In this document: piece after piece, positions 43,465-51,363 of the stretch
Numbering within the stretch: position 1 is the first letter of the stretch
Layout of the letters: every line of letters begins with the position of its first letter
Assembly (NCBI GenBank): GCA_020432045.1
Contig: JAGQHB010000024.1
Span: 1-64,000 of the forward strand
Direction: 5' to 3'
Origin: Dehalococcoidia bacterium
GTDB lineage: Bacteria > Chloroflexota > Dehalococcoidia > Tepidiformales > Tepidiformaceae
DNA length: 64,000 nt
Program-made: the position numbers and the translations under genes
The notes under the pieces: generated by a model
The model's input: only the letters and a program-made list of their open reading frames with translations
Told to the model about the DNA's origin: nothing
Databases searched by the model: none

Positions 43465-43964
43465 CGTGCTGGCAGCGCCTCGGCCATGCGCTTTGCCTGC
43501 CACAGATGCTCCAGATCATGCTGGTACAAGTCCCGCACCAGGTCGAGCAGCGTCACCTCTCCCCGGTACGGATGCAGTCCCGTGCGAGCCCAGTCCCGCT
43601 CGTCGGTACTCCAGAGCAGGTAGGTTGTCTGCCGCCGGTAGTAATGAAACTCGTCCAGCAGTTCGTCCTCATCTTCGTCTTCGTAGTCGTCCAGCCTCGG
43701 GATGTCGTCAAGGTCGACTACGCCGACTCGCGCCACTCTCCGCGCGCCAAGGATCGAATTGAAGTTCTCGTTCATCCCAAGCTCGACATCCCGCATATGC
43801 GCGGCAAGGCCGAGCAACGTCCAGTCCTCGTCAGGCATCGACCCTGGTTCGAGTAAACGTGCCCGCCGTATCCCCTCCAGCATCCGGCGCAGCTCGCCAG
43901 ACGCCTCTCCGATAGCCTTCAGGAGAAACGCAGGGTCGTTGGCCGCTTGCCGCACGTACTTCAC
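43461..43964 (-). CDS. DinB-like four-helix protein
   Basis: 167 aa DinB/YfiT-like helical bundle, a fold that holds a metal through three histidines. Candidate ligands are in LLGLAAHMRDVELG and YQHDLEHLWQ. A central acidic loop (DDIPRLDDYEDEDEDELLDEF) is unusual. TACAAT lies 6 bases before the GTG start at 43964. Its end overlaps folP by four bases. The family includes thiol transferases, but the role here is unknown. Confidence 0.83.
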   Translation of the reverse strand: MKYVRQAANDPAFLLKAIGEASGELRRMLEGIRRARLLEPGSMPDEDWTLLGLAAHMRDVELGMNENFNSILGARRVARVGVVDLDDIPRLDDYEDEDEDELLDEFHYYRRQTTYLLWSTDERDWARTGLHPYRGEVTLLDLVRDLYQHDLEHLWQAKRMAEALPAR

Positions 43965-43970
43965 CCGTCG

Positions 43971-43976
43971 ATTGTA
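43971..43976 (-). promoter_or_regulatory. -10 box of a leaderless promoter for the DinB-folP operon
   Basis: TACAAT on the minus strand, 6 bases before the GTG at 43964. The closest match to the consensus TATAAT in this class. Confidence 0.65.
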
Positions 43977-44006
43977 GCGCGGTTCACTCGCCGTACCGCC
44001 AGCCCG

Positions 44007-44567
44007 TTACGTGAGCTTGAGCGGTTCGCCTGCCTTGCAGAGGGGACACTCCTCGGCCGCCCACGACACGATATTCAGCGAAATCGCTGCCGCGAACGGC
44101 ACGCCAAAGTCCGTCTTCCCGCCCGTCCGGTCCACGAGCACGCCGACGCCCGCCACCGTTGCACCAGTCTGCTCCACCGCTTCGAGCACGTCGCGGATAC
44201 TCCCGCCGGTCGTCAGGACGTCATCGACCACCAGCACCCGGTCGCCAGGCCCGATTTCGAATCCTCGGCGAAATTCGCGGCCAGCCACGCCGTCTTCCCG
44301 TCGCTCGGCGATAATCGCCTTCAGTCCCAGCTGCCGCGCTGTCTCGAAGCTCAGGATCACCCCGCCGGTTGTGGGCCCCGCCACCACGTTCGCCACCCCG
44401 CTGAACGCTCCCGCGATCCGCTCGCAAAGCCGGGATGTGATGTCAGGCCACTGCAGGATTCGAAATTTCTCGACATACGTGTCGCCATGCCGCCCGCTGG
44501 CGAACTGAAAATGCCCGCGCATCAGCGCGCCGCGGTCTGCTAGGAGCTGTTCTAGTTCTTCGGTCAC
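44007..44567 (-). CDS. pyrE: Orotate phosphoribosyltransferase
   Basis: 186 aa. Converts orotate plus PRPP to OMP. FQFASGRHGDTYVEKFRIL is the substrate/hood region and VLVVDDVLTTGGSIRDVLEAV the PRPP motif. The C-terminal SWAAEECPLCKAGEPL is typical of the form with a CPLC tail. The GTG at 44567 is selected because TACGCT lies 6 bases upstream; longer frames run into lepB. Confidence 0.92.
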   Translation of the reverse strand: MTEELEQLLADRGALMRGHFQFASGRHGDTYVEKFRILQWPDITSRLCERIAGAFSGVANVVAGPTTGGVILSFETARQLGLKAIIAERREDGVAGREFRRGFEIGPGDRVLVVDDVLTTGGSIRDVLEAVEQTGATVAGVGVLVDRTGGKTDFGVPFAAAISLNIVSWAAEECPLCKAGEPLKLT

Positions 44568-44573
44568 GCCGCG

Positions 44574-44579
44574 AGCGTA
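44574..44579 (-). promoter_or_regulatory. -10 box of a leaderless promoter for pyrE
   Basis: TACGCT on the minus strand, 6 bases before the GTG at 44567. Confidence 0.5.
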
Positions 44580-44599
44580 GCCTCGGCGATTTCCCAGGT

Positions 44600-45907
44600 C
44601 TACCGCGGGCTCGCTACCGTCGGCGACTGCTCCGCCTGCCACATCTCCACCGTCTTCTCCGTCAACCTGGGCGACTCGTTTGGTGCCAACCCAAACTGAC
44701 TCGACGGCCAGTACGACAGGAGCGCCTTCCCGATGATCATGTCCTTCGGTACCGGCCCAACCTGGGCACTTCGGCTATCCAGGCTGTTGTCCCGGTTGTC
44801 CCCCATCACGAAGTAGTCACCGTCCGGGATCGTCATCTTCGGCCCCGTGTAATGCCACGGCTGTCCGATGTACGGCTCCTCCAGCAGCTTCCCGTCGATG
44901 AAAATGGTGCCATTGATGATTTCGATCGTCTCGCCCGGCAGCCCGATGACTCGCTTGATCAGGTCGGTTCCAGGCCGGTGCGGGTCTTCCAGCACGATGA
45001 TGTCGCCGCGCTGTGGCCCGTGGAACACGTATCGTTCGGGCGAATCGCCTGGATCGAGAAACGGCAAGAAGCGGCTCAGTTTGTCCACGTCCACTTCCGA
45101 ATACACCAGCTTGTTCACGATCAGGAATTCGCCGTTCTCCAGTGTCGGGGACATCGAATTCCCATCGACCTTGAAGTTCTGAAAGCTCGCTCGCACCGCG
45201 AGAAACACCAGGAGCGCCAGAAGCGCCGTCTCAACAAGTTCCCGCACCACGGTGCGCCCCTGCCGTCGGCGGCTCTTCATTACCAGCGGCACGACCGGCG
45301 CCGGCGGACCATCGAAGTCCATCCGCCCCGCCGGCGGCACGGCCGGGAAGTCGTCAGGCTCGTCCCAGCCTTCGTCCACGTACCCCCTCACTGGCGCCGA
45401 AGGCCGCGGCGGTTCGTCTTCCCACGGCTTCGGCTCAGTGTCGCCGGGCTCGTCGTACTCGTACACCGGACCCTCGATCGGTGACGCCTGGGCGGCGCGC
45501 ACGATGTCGTTCGCGTCTGAGCCCAGCAGCGAATGGATCTCGTCGGGGTCTTCTAGCAACGGTGCGGCGGCCTGCGCAGCGTAGCGTGTCTGCACCATCG
45601 GCTCGGCCCGTGCGTGTTCCTCGAACGCCCGCAGCACCACGTCGTCGTCCAGTGCCCATTCGGGATTTGGCTCGGCCAGGGGGGGCTCGTGAACATCGGC
45701 CGCTTCGTCCCCATGATGCCGTTGTCCCCAGGGGGAACCCATGTCCACATCCTGCGTCAGCCGCCGCCGTGCGCTACGGCCATCGTCGGCCCGGCCACGG
45801 TAGATCGGTACCTCATCGTTGGACGCTTCGTAGCCGGCCGCCGCGACGATGGCATCCCAGCCATCTGCCTCGTCAGGGGTGCGTTCTGGTCCTTCCGTTT
45901 CCCGCAC
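44600..45907 (-). CDS. lepB: Signal peptidase I with a long acidic N-terminal extension
   Basis: 435 aa; the usual enzyme is about 180-300. Residues 215-435 are the S26 peptidase: membrane anchor about 223-241, catalytic Ser251 in GNSMSPTL, Lys318 in DLIKRVIGLPGE and the GDNRDNSLDSR box. It cleaves Sec and Tat signal peptides outside the membrane. Residues 1-210 are an acidic, Pro- and Trp-containing disordered cytoplasmic region with motifs such as GWDAIVAAAGYE, KPWEDEPP and GWDEPDDFP. Similar Trp-acidic motifs occur in the protein encoded 45 bases upstream. The GTG start has AGGGG upstream. Confidence 0.9.
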   Translation of the reverse strand: MRETEGPERTPDEADGWDAIVAAAGYEASNDEVPIYRGRADDGRSARRRLTQDVDMGSPWGQRHHGDEAADVHEPPLAEPNPEWALDDDVVLRAFEEHARAEPMVQTRYAAQAAAPLLEDPDEIHSLLGSDANDIVRAAQASPIEGPVYEYDEPGDTEPKPWEDEPPRPSAPVRGYVDEGWDEPDDFPAVPPAGRMDFDGPPAPVVPLVMKSRRRQGRTVVRELVETALLALLVFLAVRASFQNFKVDGNSMSPTLENGEFLIVNKLVYSEVDVDKLSRFLPFLDPGDSPERYVFHGPQRGDIIVLEDPHRPGTDLIKRVIGLPGETIEIINGTIFIDGKLLEEPYIGQPWHYTGPKMTIPDGDYFVMGDNRDNSLDSRSAQVGPVPKDMIIGKALLSYWPSSQFGLAPNESPRLTEKTVEMWQAEQSPTVASPR

Positions 45908-45952
45908 GTGTCGTCCCCTATCCCCTCACGCTCTGGGCGTCGGCGCCGGTCT

Positions 45953-48088
45953 TCAACTCGCCAACCTCGAATCGCGATCGCTCGTGAACCGGAAGCCGAG
46001 TGGCTCGTCGCTCTCCCGCGCAACTAGAAACGCTGCCCATGGATCGTCGTCCACGGGCCGTCGCTGCGCGGGCTCCTCACCGGCCTCGTTTGCGACCACG
46101 ACGTCCAAGTCAGTCTGCACCACGAGCACCTCGTCCGCGGGCCTGTCTGCCTGGTTGGCGGGCAGTCCCCACGGATAGCTTCCAGCATCGCCCGTTTCGG
46201 CCTCTGCGTCAGCACCCGCGCCCACAGGGCTTTCCTTTGACTTTGCGGCGACGCTCTCTTCCGGATCGGCGAACAGACCCCCCTCGTTGGCCGTGACATC
46301 CTCCGGCTCCGCCATGCTCGGGGCCACGATTGGATGCTCTCCGTCGAAGAGAAACTCGGCCACTCCCCCGTCGGGCACAGCCTCGACAGCTGCTGCGAAC
46401 GGTTCAACGTCCGTCACACCATGCTCAGTGACTTCCCCGGCACGCGCTTCGGATGGTTCGGCGACCAATTCGCCGCCGGCTTCCATGGGCTCCGTCGTCT
46501 CCGCTTCTGCTGCCTCGTCGAACGCTTCGACAACCGTCGCTGCCGGGTCAGCTGTCTCCCGGGGCCCGGATTCCAAACGCTCGCCGGTCGCTTCGACATC
46601 GGCCCCGCCAACGTCCGTCTGCTGCGGTGCACCCGCCGCCTCCGTGTCGCGTACCATCCGCGGCGGGCGCTGCGGCACCCGTTCATCCGATGGCGGCCGT
46701 TCGAACCATTCGTCGTCCCATACGTCCCTGTCCGTGAAACGTCGCGGAAGTTCGTACTTCAGCGATCCGTCCTCGTCGCTCGGTGGCGCCCCCCAGGCCC
46801 CTGGTCCCGGTCCGCTCGCACCCCGTGCCGTGGCGTCGAGCGCACGCGTTCCCGGCGCCCCATCGCCGCCGATCGCGTCGTCGTTCAACTGTTGTTCTGC
46901 TGGTTCCCAGCCCGTCAGCGCAGCCACATCGGTTCCGGGTGGCTCCGGGTGAATCTGCCGCTGCCGCTCGCCCTTCGCGGCCTTCATCTCCATGATCGCC
47001 GCTGGGTCTGCTGACCATTCCATCGCTTCACGTTCAGCGCGCCGTTCGGCCCCCCGCCCGAAGAGCTTCCCGAGGCGCATCGGCTTTCGTTCGGGTTCAG
47101 CCCCGGTGTCCGCGCGCGTGGGAGCGCTGGCTGAAGCGAAGGTATCCCACCCGCTCGCGTCCAGCGCAGACTGCTCTACGATCGCAAGCGGCACAGCCTC
47201 GGCCGGCTCCTCTTGCTGCTCGCGTGCCGTCCCTGCCCGTCGTTCTTCGTTCGCCACCGCCGGTATGGCAGGCTCCTCCGGCTGCTGCCTGCCTGGAACA
47301 TCCGCTTCCTCCCAGTCGAACGGCTGCAGGAGTTCGGACGGCAACTCCGTCAGATCTCGCGCCTTCCGCTCCTCGTCCTTCGCTCCGGTCGTCCAGTCAC
47401 GCATCGCCTCGATGATCGACGTCTCCGGAGGTCCGCCGAACATTTCGTCCCATTTCGTCCGCTTTGGCGTCAGGTTGTCCGGTTCTCCCGGGCCGTCTCC
47501 GTGCTCTTCGTCCATTGGCGCTTCACGGAGCTCGAACTCGCGCGGCCGTAGCGGAGCCGGCGCCCATTCCCTGTCGCCCTCGATCGCTCCGTCCGGCCCG
47601 TGCTGCTTCGCGATCGCCCCGGCTCTGCGTGGCCCGGTCCGCCGTTCAAAGTCCTCAGGTGCGCCCCATTCGGGCTCTGGTTCCTCTTCCTGCCACGTCG
47701 TCCGGTTCCGCCGGTCTGGCAACTCCGCCTTCCAGCTTCCCGGCTCCTCGTTCTCGAACGATTCAGGGTCCATCCACGTCTCGCTGGCCTGCTGTGAAAC
47801 GGGTGCGTCGTCCATCTCTTCTCCCCATGCCGGGCCATCGGCGTGTTGTGCCAGCCCGAGAAGTGCATCACGACCGTGAAATGGGTCGCGTCGCGCCTCC
47901 ATCGCCCGCAGCGATGTCTCCCGGTTCACATTCGCGCGGATGTTGTCCCGCAGTACCCGGTTCTTTGCTTCCTGGCGCTCCCACGCACCAACGGGCAGGT
48001 CGAAATACCAGCCTTCCTCGTGCCATGGGTCATCGCCGTCGGTTTCCTCAGGTACCGGCCCCTGGGCCAGGTCGTCTTCCGGATCCAT
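45953..48088 (-). CDS. Large acidic, Trp-rich, predicted disordered protein
   Basis: 711 aa from 48088, where AGGTGGGAG is well placed. No known domain, signal peptide or membrane segment. Composition is dominated by Glu, Asp, Ala, Pro and Gly. About 20 tryptophans sit in short acidic contexts such as DDPWHEEGWYFD, TKWDEMFGG, FDWEEADVPG, GWDTFAS, VWDDEWFERPP and DDPWAAFL. These look like repeated short linear motifs. The N-terminal RVLRDNIRANVNRETSLRAMEARRDPF is the only clearly helical basic stretch. It lies directly upstream of lepB. I do not recognise a family. Antisense frames here are open over long spans but lack sense-like composition. Confidence 0.75.
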   Translation of the reverse strand: MDPEDDLAQGPVPEETDGDDPWHEEGWYFDLPVGAWERQEAKNRVLRDNIRANVNRETSLRAMEARRDPFHGRDALLGLAQHADGPAWGEEMDDAPVSQQASETWMDPESFENEEPGSWKAELPDRRNRTTWQEEEPEPEWGAPEDFERRTGPRRAGAIAKQHGPDGAIEGDREWAPAPLRPREFELREAPMDEEHGDGPGEPDNLTPKRTKWDEMFGGPPETSIIEAMRDWTTGAKDEERKARDLTELPSELLQPFDWEEADVPGRQQPEEPAIPAVANEERRAGTAREQQEEPAEAVPLAIVEQSALDASGWDTFASASAPTRADTGAEPERKPMRLGKLFGRGAERRAEREAMEWSADPAAIMEMKAAKGERQRQIHPEPPGTDVAALTGWEPAEQQLNDDAIGGDGAPGTRALDATARGASGPGPGAWGAPPSDEDGSLKYELPRRFTDRDVWDDEWFERPPSDERVPQRPPRMVRDTEAAGAPQQTDVGGADVEATGERLESGPRETADPAATVVEAFDEAAEAETTEPMEAGGELVAEPSEARAGEVTEHGVTDVEPFAAAVEAVPDGGVAEFLFDGEHPIVAPSMAEPEDVTANEGGLFADPEESVAAKSKESPVGAGADAEAETGDAGSYPWGLPANQADRPADEVLVVQTDLDVVVANEAGEEPAQRRPVDDDPWAAFLVARESDEPLGFRFTSDRDSRLAS

Positions 48089-48120
48089 TGGCACTCCCAC
48101 CTGTCACCGATCCGCGTCAG

Positions 48121-48150
48121 TTGTCCCGTTGGTGGGCCTTGACCTACCTT
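48121..48150 (+). promoter_or_regulatory. Promoter of the sigma/anti-sigma/SIMPL operon
   Basis: TTGTCC (48121-48126), 18-base spacer, TACCTT (48145-48150), ending 8 bases before the ATG at 48159. Leaderless arrangement. Confidence 0.6.
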
Positions 48151-48158
48151 CGCCCACG

Positions 48159-48764
48159 ATGAGCGAAGTCGGCGATCTCCCCGACGCAGAACTGGTCTCA
48201 CTGGCAAAGAACGGCAGCCTTGATGCCTTCAACAGCCTTGTTGACCGTCACCAGGCCCATGTCTATGGCCTCTGTCGCCGCATGCTCGGCCAACCCGAGT
48301 CTGCCGAAGACGCCACACAGGAGACATTTCTTGCCGCATTCCGTGGTCTCAACGGATTCAAAGAAGGTAACTTCCAGGGCTGGCTCCTTCGGATCGCTGC
48401 CAACCAGTGCCGCGACGAATACCGCCGCCGCGGCCGTCGTATAGCTGCCTCCACCCTCACGCCCGGCGATACCAACGGCGACGCAATCGACCTCCCGGAT
48501 GGTGGCGAGACGGCCGAGGGCACCATGCTCCGTCACGAACTCGGGACAGCCCTCGAACAGCTCCTCCTTGAACTACCCTTTGAACAGCGACAGGCAATCG
48601 TCCTCGTCGATGTCTACGACCTCAATTACGACGAGGCTGCAAGTCTCCTCGAAACCTCGCTAGGGACGCTGAAATCCCGCATCCACCGCGGCCGCGAACG
48701 CCTTCGCCGCCTCGTCCTGGCACACCCGGAACTCTTTGGCGAGGTCCATCGTCTTGGAAAGTAA
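48159..48764 (+). CDS. ECF-type RNA polymerase sigma factor
   Basis: 201 aa. Region 2 is FNSLVDRHQAHVYGLCRRMLGQPESAEDATQETFLAAFRGL with GWLLRIAANQCRDEYRRR after it; region 4 is LPFEQRQAIVLVDVYDLNYDEAASLLETSLGTLKSRIHRGRERL. The linker of about 30 residues is acidic. The next gene encodes a zinc anti-sigma factor 7 bases downstream. This is the classic envelope-stress module arrangement. Confidence 0.93.
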   Translation: MSEVGDLPDAELVSLAKNGSLDAFNSLVDRHQAHVYGLCRRMLGQPESAEDATQETFLAAFRGLNGFKEGNFQGWLLRIAANQCRDEYRRRGRRIAASTLTPGDTNGDAIDLPDGGETAEGTMLRHELGTALEQLLLELPFEQRQAIVLVDVYDLNYDEAASLLETSLGTLKSRIHRGRERLRRLVLAHPELFGEVHRLGK

Positions 48765-48771
48765 CCGGATC

Positions 48772-49563
48772 ATGAGCTTCTTCAACCTTCGCCCTCACTC
48801 CCGCCACTCGCGGCGGCTCAGCGCATTCGTTGATGGCAATCTTGCCCCACGAAATTACGCGTCGCTTGAACGGCACTTCGCGAACTGTGAACGTTGCCGC
48901 CTGCGCTCAACGGAACTGCGCGGCCTCCGCGCTGCCTTACATGCCCTCCCCGCCCATGAGGCGCCGCGTTCATTCAGACTCACGCCCGCCATGGCTGCTC
49001 CCATGCCGGAGCGAACCCCTCAGCCCCTGTCAAAGCGATCCCGCGGGTCCTGGGCCCAGAACGGCGCGCGGGCCGTCGGAACTCTCGCGGCGGCGGCTCT
49101 TGCCGTCGTTCTTGTCATTGATCTTGGCCCGGGATCCGGTGCCAGCTCTTCGTCCAATACCGCTGCTGGAGTTGCTGCCGTCGCGCCCGAAGCAGCGGAT
49201 GCCGCGGCCGCCGGGAGTTCCCGTTCCTCCCTTGCACCGGAAGCGACGCCCGCCGCGAAGGCCACCGAAGTCGTCCCGACCTTTGATACTGGCGAAGTCA
49301 CCGCCCAGGCGGCTGGCGGTGAACCCACGCCTGCACCACCGGATTCTGCGCCACCAGCAACGGGCGCCCAACCGCTCACCCCGGAACCTGAGGTCGAAGC
49401 CCCTTACGGGTCGCTCGCCACGCAGGCGCTCAGCCCTGCCCGGGACACTGACGGTGACAGCAAGCCACTTCGCGTCGCCGAGGTGGTGTTGGGCGTGCTC
49501 GCCGTGGCCGCTCTTGGCGCCTCACTCGTCATCCCTCTGTTCAAACGAAAGGCTCAACGATGA
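48772..49563 (+). CDS. Zinc-binding anti-sigma factor
   Basis: 263 aa. The ZAS motif H35-x3-C39-x2-C42 (ERHFANCERC) lies in the cytoplasmic head. A membrane helix is at about 99-118; then comes an Ala/Pro/Thr-rich low-complexity extracytoplasmic linker of about 130 residues and a second helix near the C-terminus (LRVAEVVLGVLAVAALGASLVIP) followed by KRK. The two-helix layout puts both ends inside, unlike most single-pass anti-sigmas. It overlaps the SIMPL gene by four bases. Confidence 0.86.
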   Translation: MSFFNLRPHSRHSRRLSAFVDGNLAPRNYASLERHFANCERCRLRSTELRGLRAALHALPAHEAPRSFRLTPAMAAPMPERTPQPLSKRSRGSWAQNGARAVGTLAAAALAVVLVIDLGPGSGASSSSNTAAGVAAVAPEAADAAAAGSSRSSLAPEATPAAKATEVVPTFDTGEVTAQAAGGEPTPAPPDSAPPATGAQPLTPEPEVEAPYGSLATQALSPARDTDGDSKPLRVAEVVLGVLAVAALGASLVIPLFKRKAQR

Positions 49564-50312
49564 AACACCTGCGCGTCCCGCTGGGCATCGTCCTGTTCGC
49601 CCTCCCAATCCTCGCCCTCACCGGCGTGGCCTGCAGCGATGACGGAGGGACCACCGTGCTCAATACCTCGACAGACCAGGTTGGAATTACCGTCAGCGGT
49701 ACCGGCGAAGTCATCGTTGAACCTGATACCGGCTACTTCGACGTCGGCGTGAACGTCACTCGTACGACCGTCGCCGAGGCCCGCGAGGCCGCCGCCACGT
49801 CGGCAACTCGCCTCATCGACAGCGTGAAAAAGAACGGTGTCGATGCGAAGGACATTACAACCTCATCGTTCTCCATCTATCCGCAGTACAACTACCCGCG
49901 CGATGGTGGCCAGCCCACTATCACCGGCTACCAGGTCTCCAACACCGTCTCCGTGAAGGTCCGGAAACTCGATGACTTCTCGCAGATCATCGACGACGCT
50001 GCCGAGGCCGGCGGTGACGATACTCGCATCAACGGCATTCGCTTCGGGCTTGAGGACGATCAAAAGGCCATCGACGAAGCGCGTGGCCTTGCGATGGACG
50101 ATGCAAAAAAGAAGGCGTCTCAGCTGGCTTCCGCAGGAGACGTTACCCTCGGCAAACCCGTCGCCATCAGCGAAGTGAACTTCAGCAGCCCCGAGGCCTA
50201 CTACGCCGACAAGGTCGGGGCGGCCCCGGCCGCCGGCTCTCCCACGCCCATCGAACCCGGCACGGGCAAAGTCACGGTCACCGTGACCGTCCGTTACGCC
50301 ATCTCCGGCTGA
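49560..50312 (+). CDS. SIMPL-domain (DUF541) lipoprotein
   Basis: 250 aa. Signal peptide with lipobox LTGVAC (Cys at about residue 25). The mature domain is SIMPL: VSGTGEVIVEPDTGYFDVGV, EAREAAATSATRLIDSVKKNGV, ITTSSFSIYPQYNY, GYQVSNTVSVKVRKLDDFSQIID and EARGLAMDDAKKKASQLA. These proteins sit in the envelope and can form ring-like oligomers; function is poorly known. Coupled by ATGA to the anti-sigma gene, so it belongs to the same envelope-stress operon. Confidence 0.9.
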   Translation: MKHLRVPLGIVLFALPILALTGVACSDDGGTTVLNTSTDQVGITVSGTGEVIVEPDTGYFDVGVNVTRTTVAEAREAAATSATRLIDSVKKNGVDAKDITTSSFSIYPQYNYPRDGGQPTITGYQVSNTVSVKVRKLDDFSQIIDDAAEAGGDDTRINGIRFGLEDDQKAIDEARGLAMDDAKKKASQLASAGDVTLGKPVAISEVNFSSPEAYYADKVGAAPAAGSPTPIEPGTGKVTVTVTVRYAISG

Positions 50313-50371
50313 ACCGGATCCAAACCCCGTTCTTTTCGAGGCGGTCCGCTGCCCGTGATACTGGACTCGCC

Positions 50372-51208
50372 GTGAGAATCATCCTTGCCGTCCTCGCTGG
50401 GGTCGCCGTCCTCGCAATCGCCGGCGTGGCCACGGGGGCCGTCCTGAACAGTGCCGGTTCTGGTGGAGGTTCCACACCGGCCAGCGCGGTGGCTACGCCA
50501 GTGGTCGCGCCTACGACCGGGCAGCCGAGGCTTACACCCGGCCAAACTGTCTGCCAGGGCGTCCTTCATATCCCCGCTCCTGGTGAACCAAGGGTCATCC
50601 CTGCTGAATACACGCAACAGCGCGATGTGCTCGGCTTCGCCATCGCCGGCGGCCCCGGTGTCCCTGCCGCGGCATTCGATGCCGCCGTCTCCACCGTCGA
50701 AGATGTGTTTAATGATCCGGCGTTGCGCCAGCCGCTTGTTGACCAGGGCGCCTACATCGTGATCGCGGAAAAAGGCCAGGGTGTCCTCGAATTGCCCGAG
50801 TTTCGCTGCCTCGAAGAAGAACTCGGCCGTTCCTTTTCAGAGCACGTGTGTGGCATCGCCGACCGCGCCGATTACCCACTCGTTACCGTAAATGCCGCGG
50901 ATATGACCGGAGATCCCGAGGGCCCATGCCGCGGCGTCAACGTCCTCTACCACGAACTCGGGCATCTCGTGCAGGGCTGGGTCCTCTCCTCTGCTGACTA
51001 TATCGAGGTACGGGTGCTCTACCAGGCCGCATTGGATGGCGGACAGTACGGCCGCGCCTACGCTATGCGAAACGCCAACGAGTACTTCGCCGAAGGGACC
51101 ATGGCTTACTTCGATGGCGACCCTTCAACACGTCTCGACCGCAGCTGGCTCCGTCAGAACGACCCGGGCCTCTTCGCACTTCTTGAAGAGGTCTACGGCC
51201 CGCGCTGA
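50372..51208 (+). CDS. Secreted or membrane-anchored zinc metalloprotease candidate
   Basis: 278 aa from a GTG at 50372. An N-terminal hydrophobic helix (residues 2-25) is followed by a Ser/Pro/Thr linker and a domain with HELGH at 194-198 and a downstream NEYFAEG at 236-242, which together look like a gluzincin-type zinc site (His, His, Glu). Cysteines at 61, 146, 160 and 186 could form disulfides. No known peptidase family was matched with confidence. It follows the SIMPL gene on the same strand with a 59-base gap. Confidence 0.72.
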   Translation: MRIILAVLAGVAVLAIAGVATGAVLNSAGSGGGSTPASAVATPVVAPTTGQPRLTPGQTVCQGVLHIPAPGEPRVIPAEYTQQRDVLGFAIAGGPGVPAAAFDAAVSTVEDVFNDPALRQPLVDQGAYIVIAEKGQGVLELPEFRCLEEELGRSFSEHVCGIADRADYPLVTVNAADMTGDPEGPCRGVNVLYHELGHLVQGWVLSSADYIEVRVLYQAALDGGQYGRAYAMRNANEYFAEGTMAYFDGDPSTRLDRSWLRQNDPGLFALLEEVYGPR

Positions 51209-51255
51209 ACGCCACTCGCGCGAACGGCACTGAATGCTACGATGACCATTCGCGT

Positions 51256-51332
51256 GGCGGGCGTAGCGTAGCGGTTAACGCGTCTGGTTGTGGCCCAGAA
51301 GATCGTGGGTTCAAATCCCACCGTTCGCCCCA
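51256..51332 (+). tRNA. tRNA-His (GTG anticodon)
   Basis: Complete cloverleaf. The acceptor stem 51257-51263 pairs with 51322-51328. G at 51256 is the extra G-1, which pairs with C73, a tRNA-His hallmark. The anticodon stem TCTGG/CCAGA encloses loop TTGTGGC with anticodon GTG, and GTGGG/CCCAC forms the T stem. CCA is encoded (51330-51332). Confidence 0.97.
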
Positions 51333-51363
51333 CCTCTTCACTTCCCAGGCTTGCGAGGCCGTG

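Noticed and set aside
46287-47879. Several long plus-strand open frames antisense to the acidic protein gene
   Set aside because: They are Ser/Arg/Pro-rich, low complexity, lack ribosome sites and mirror the Glu/Asp/Ala codons of the opposite strand. The minus frame is longer, has a good ribosome site and fits the lepB operon.
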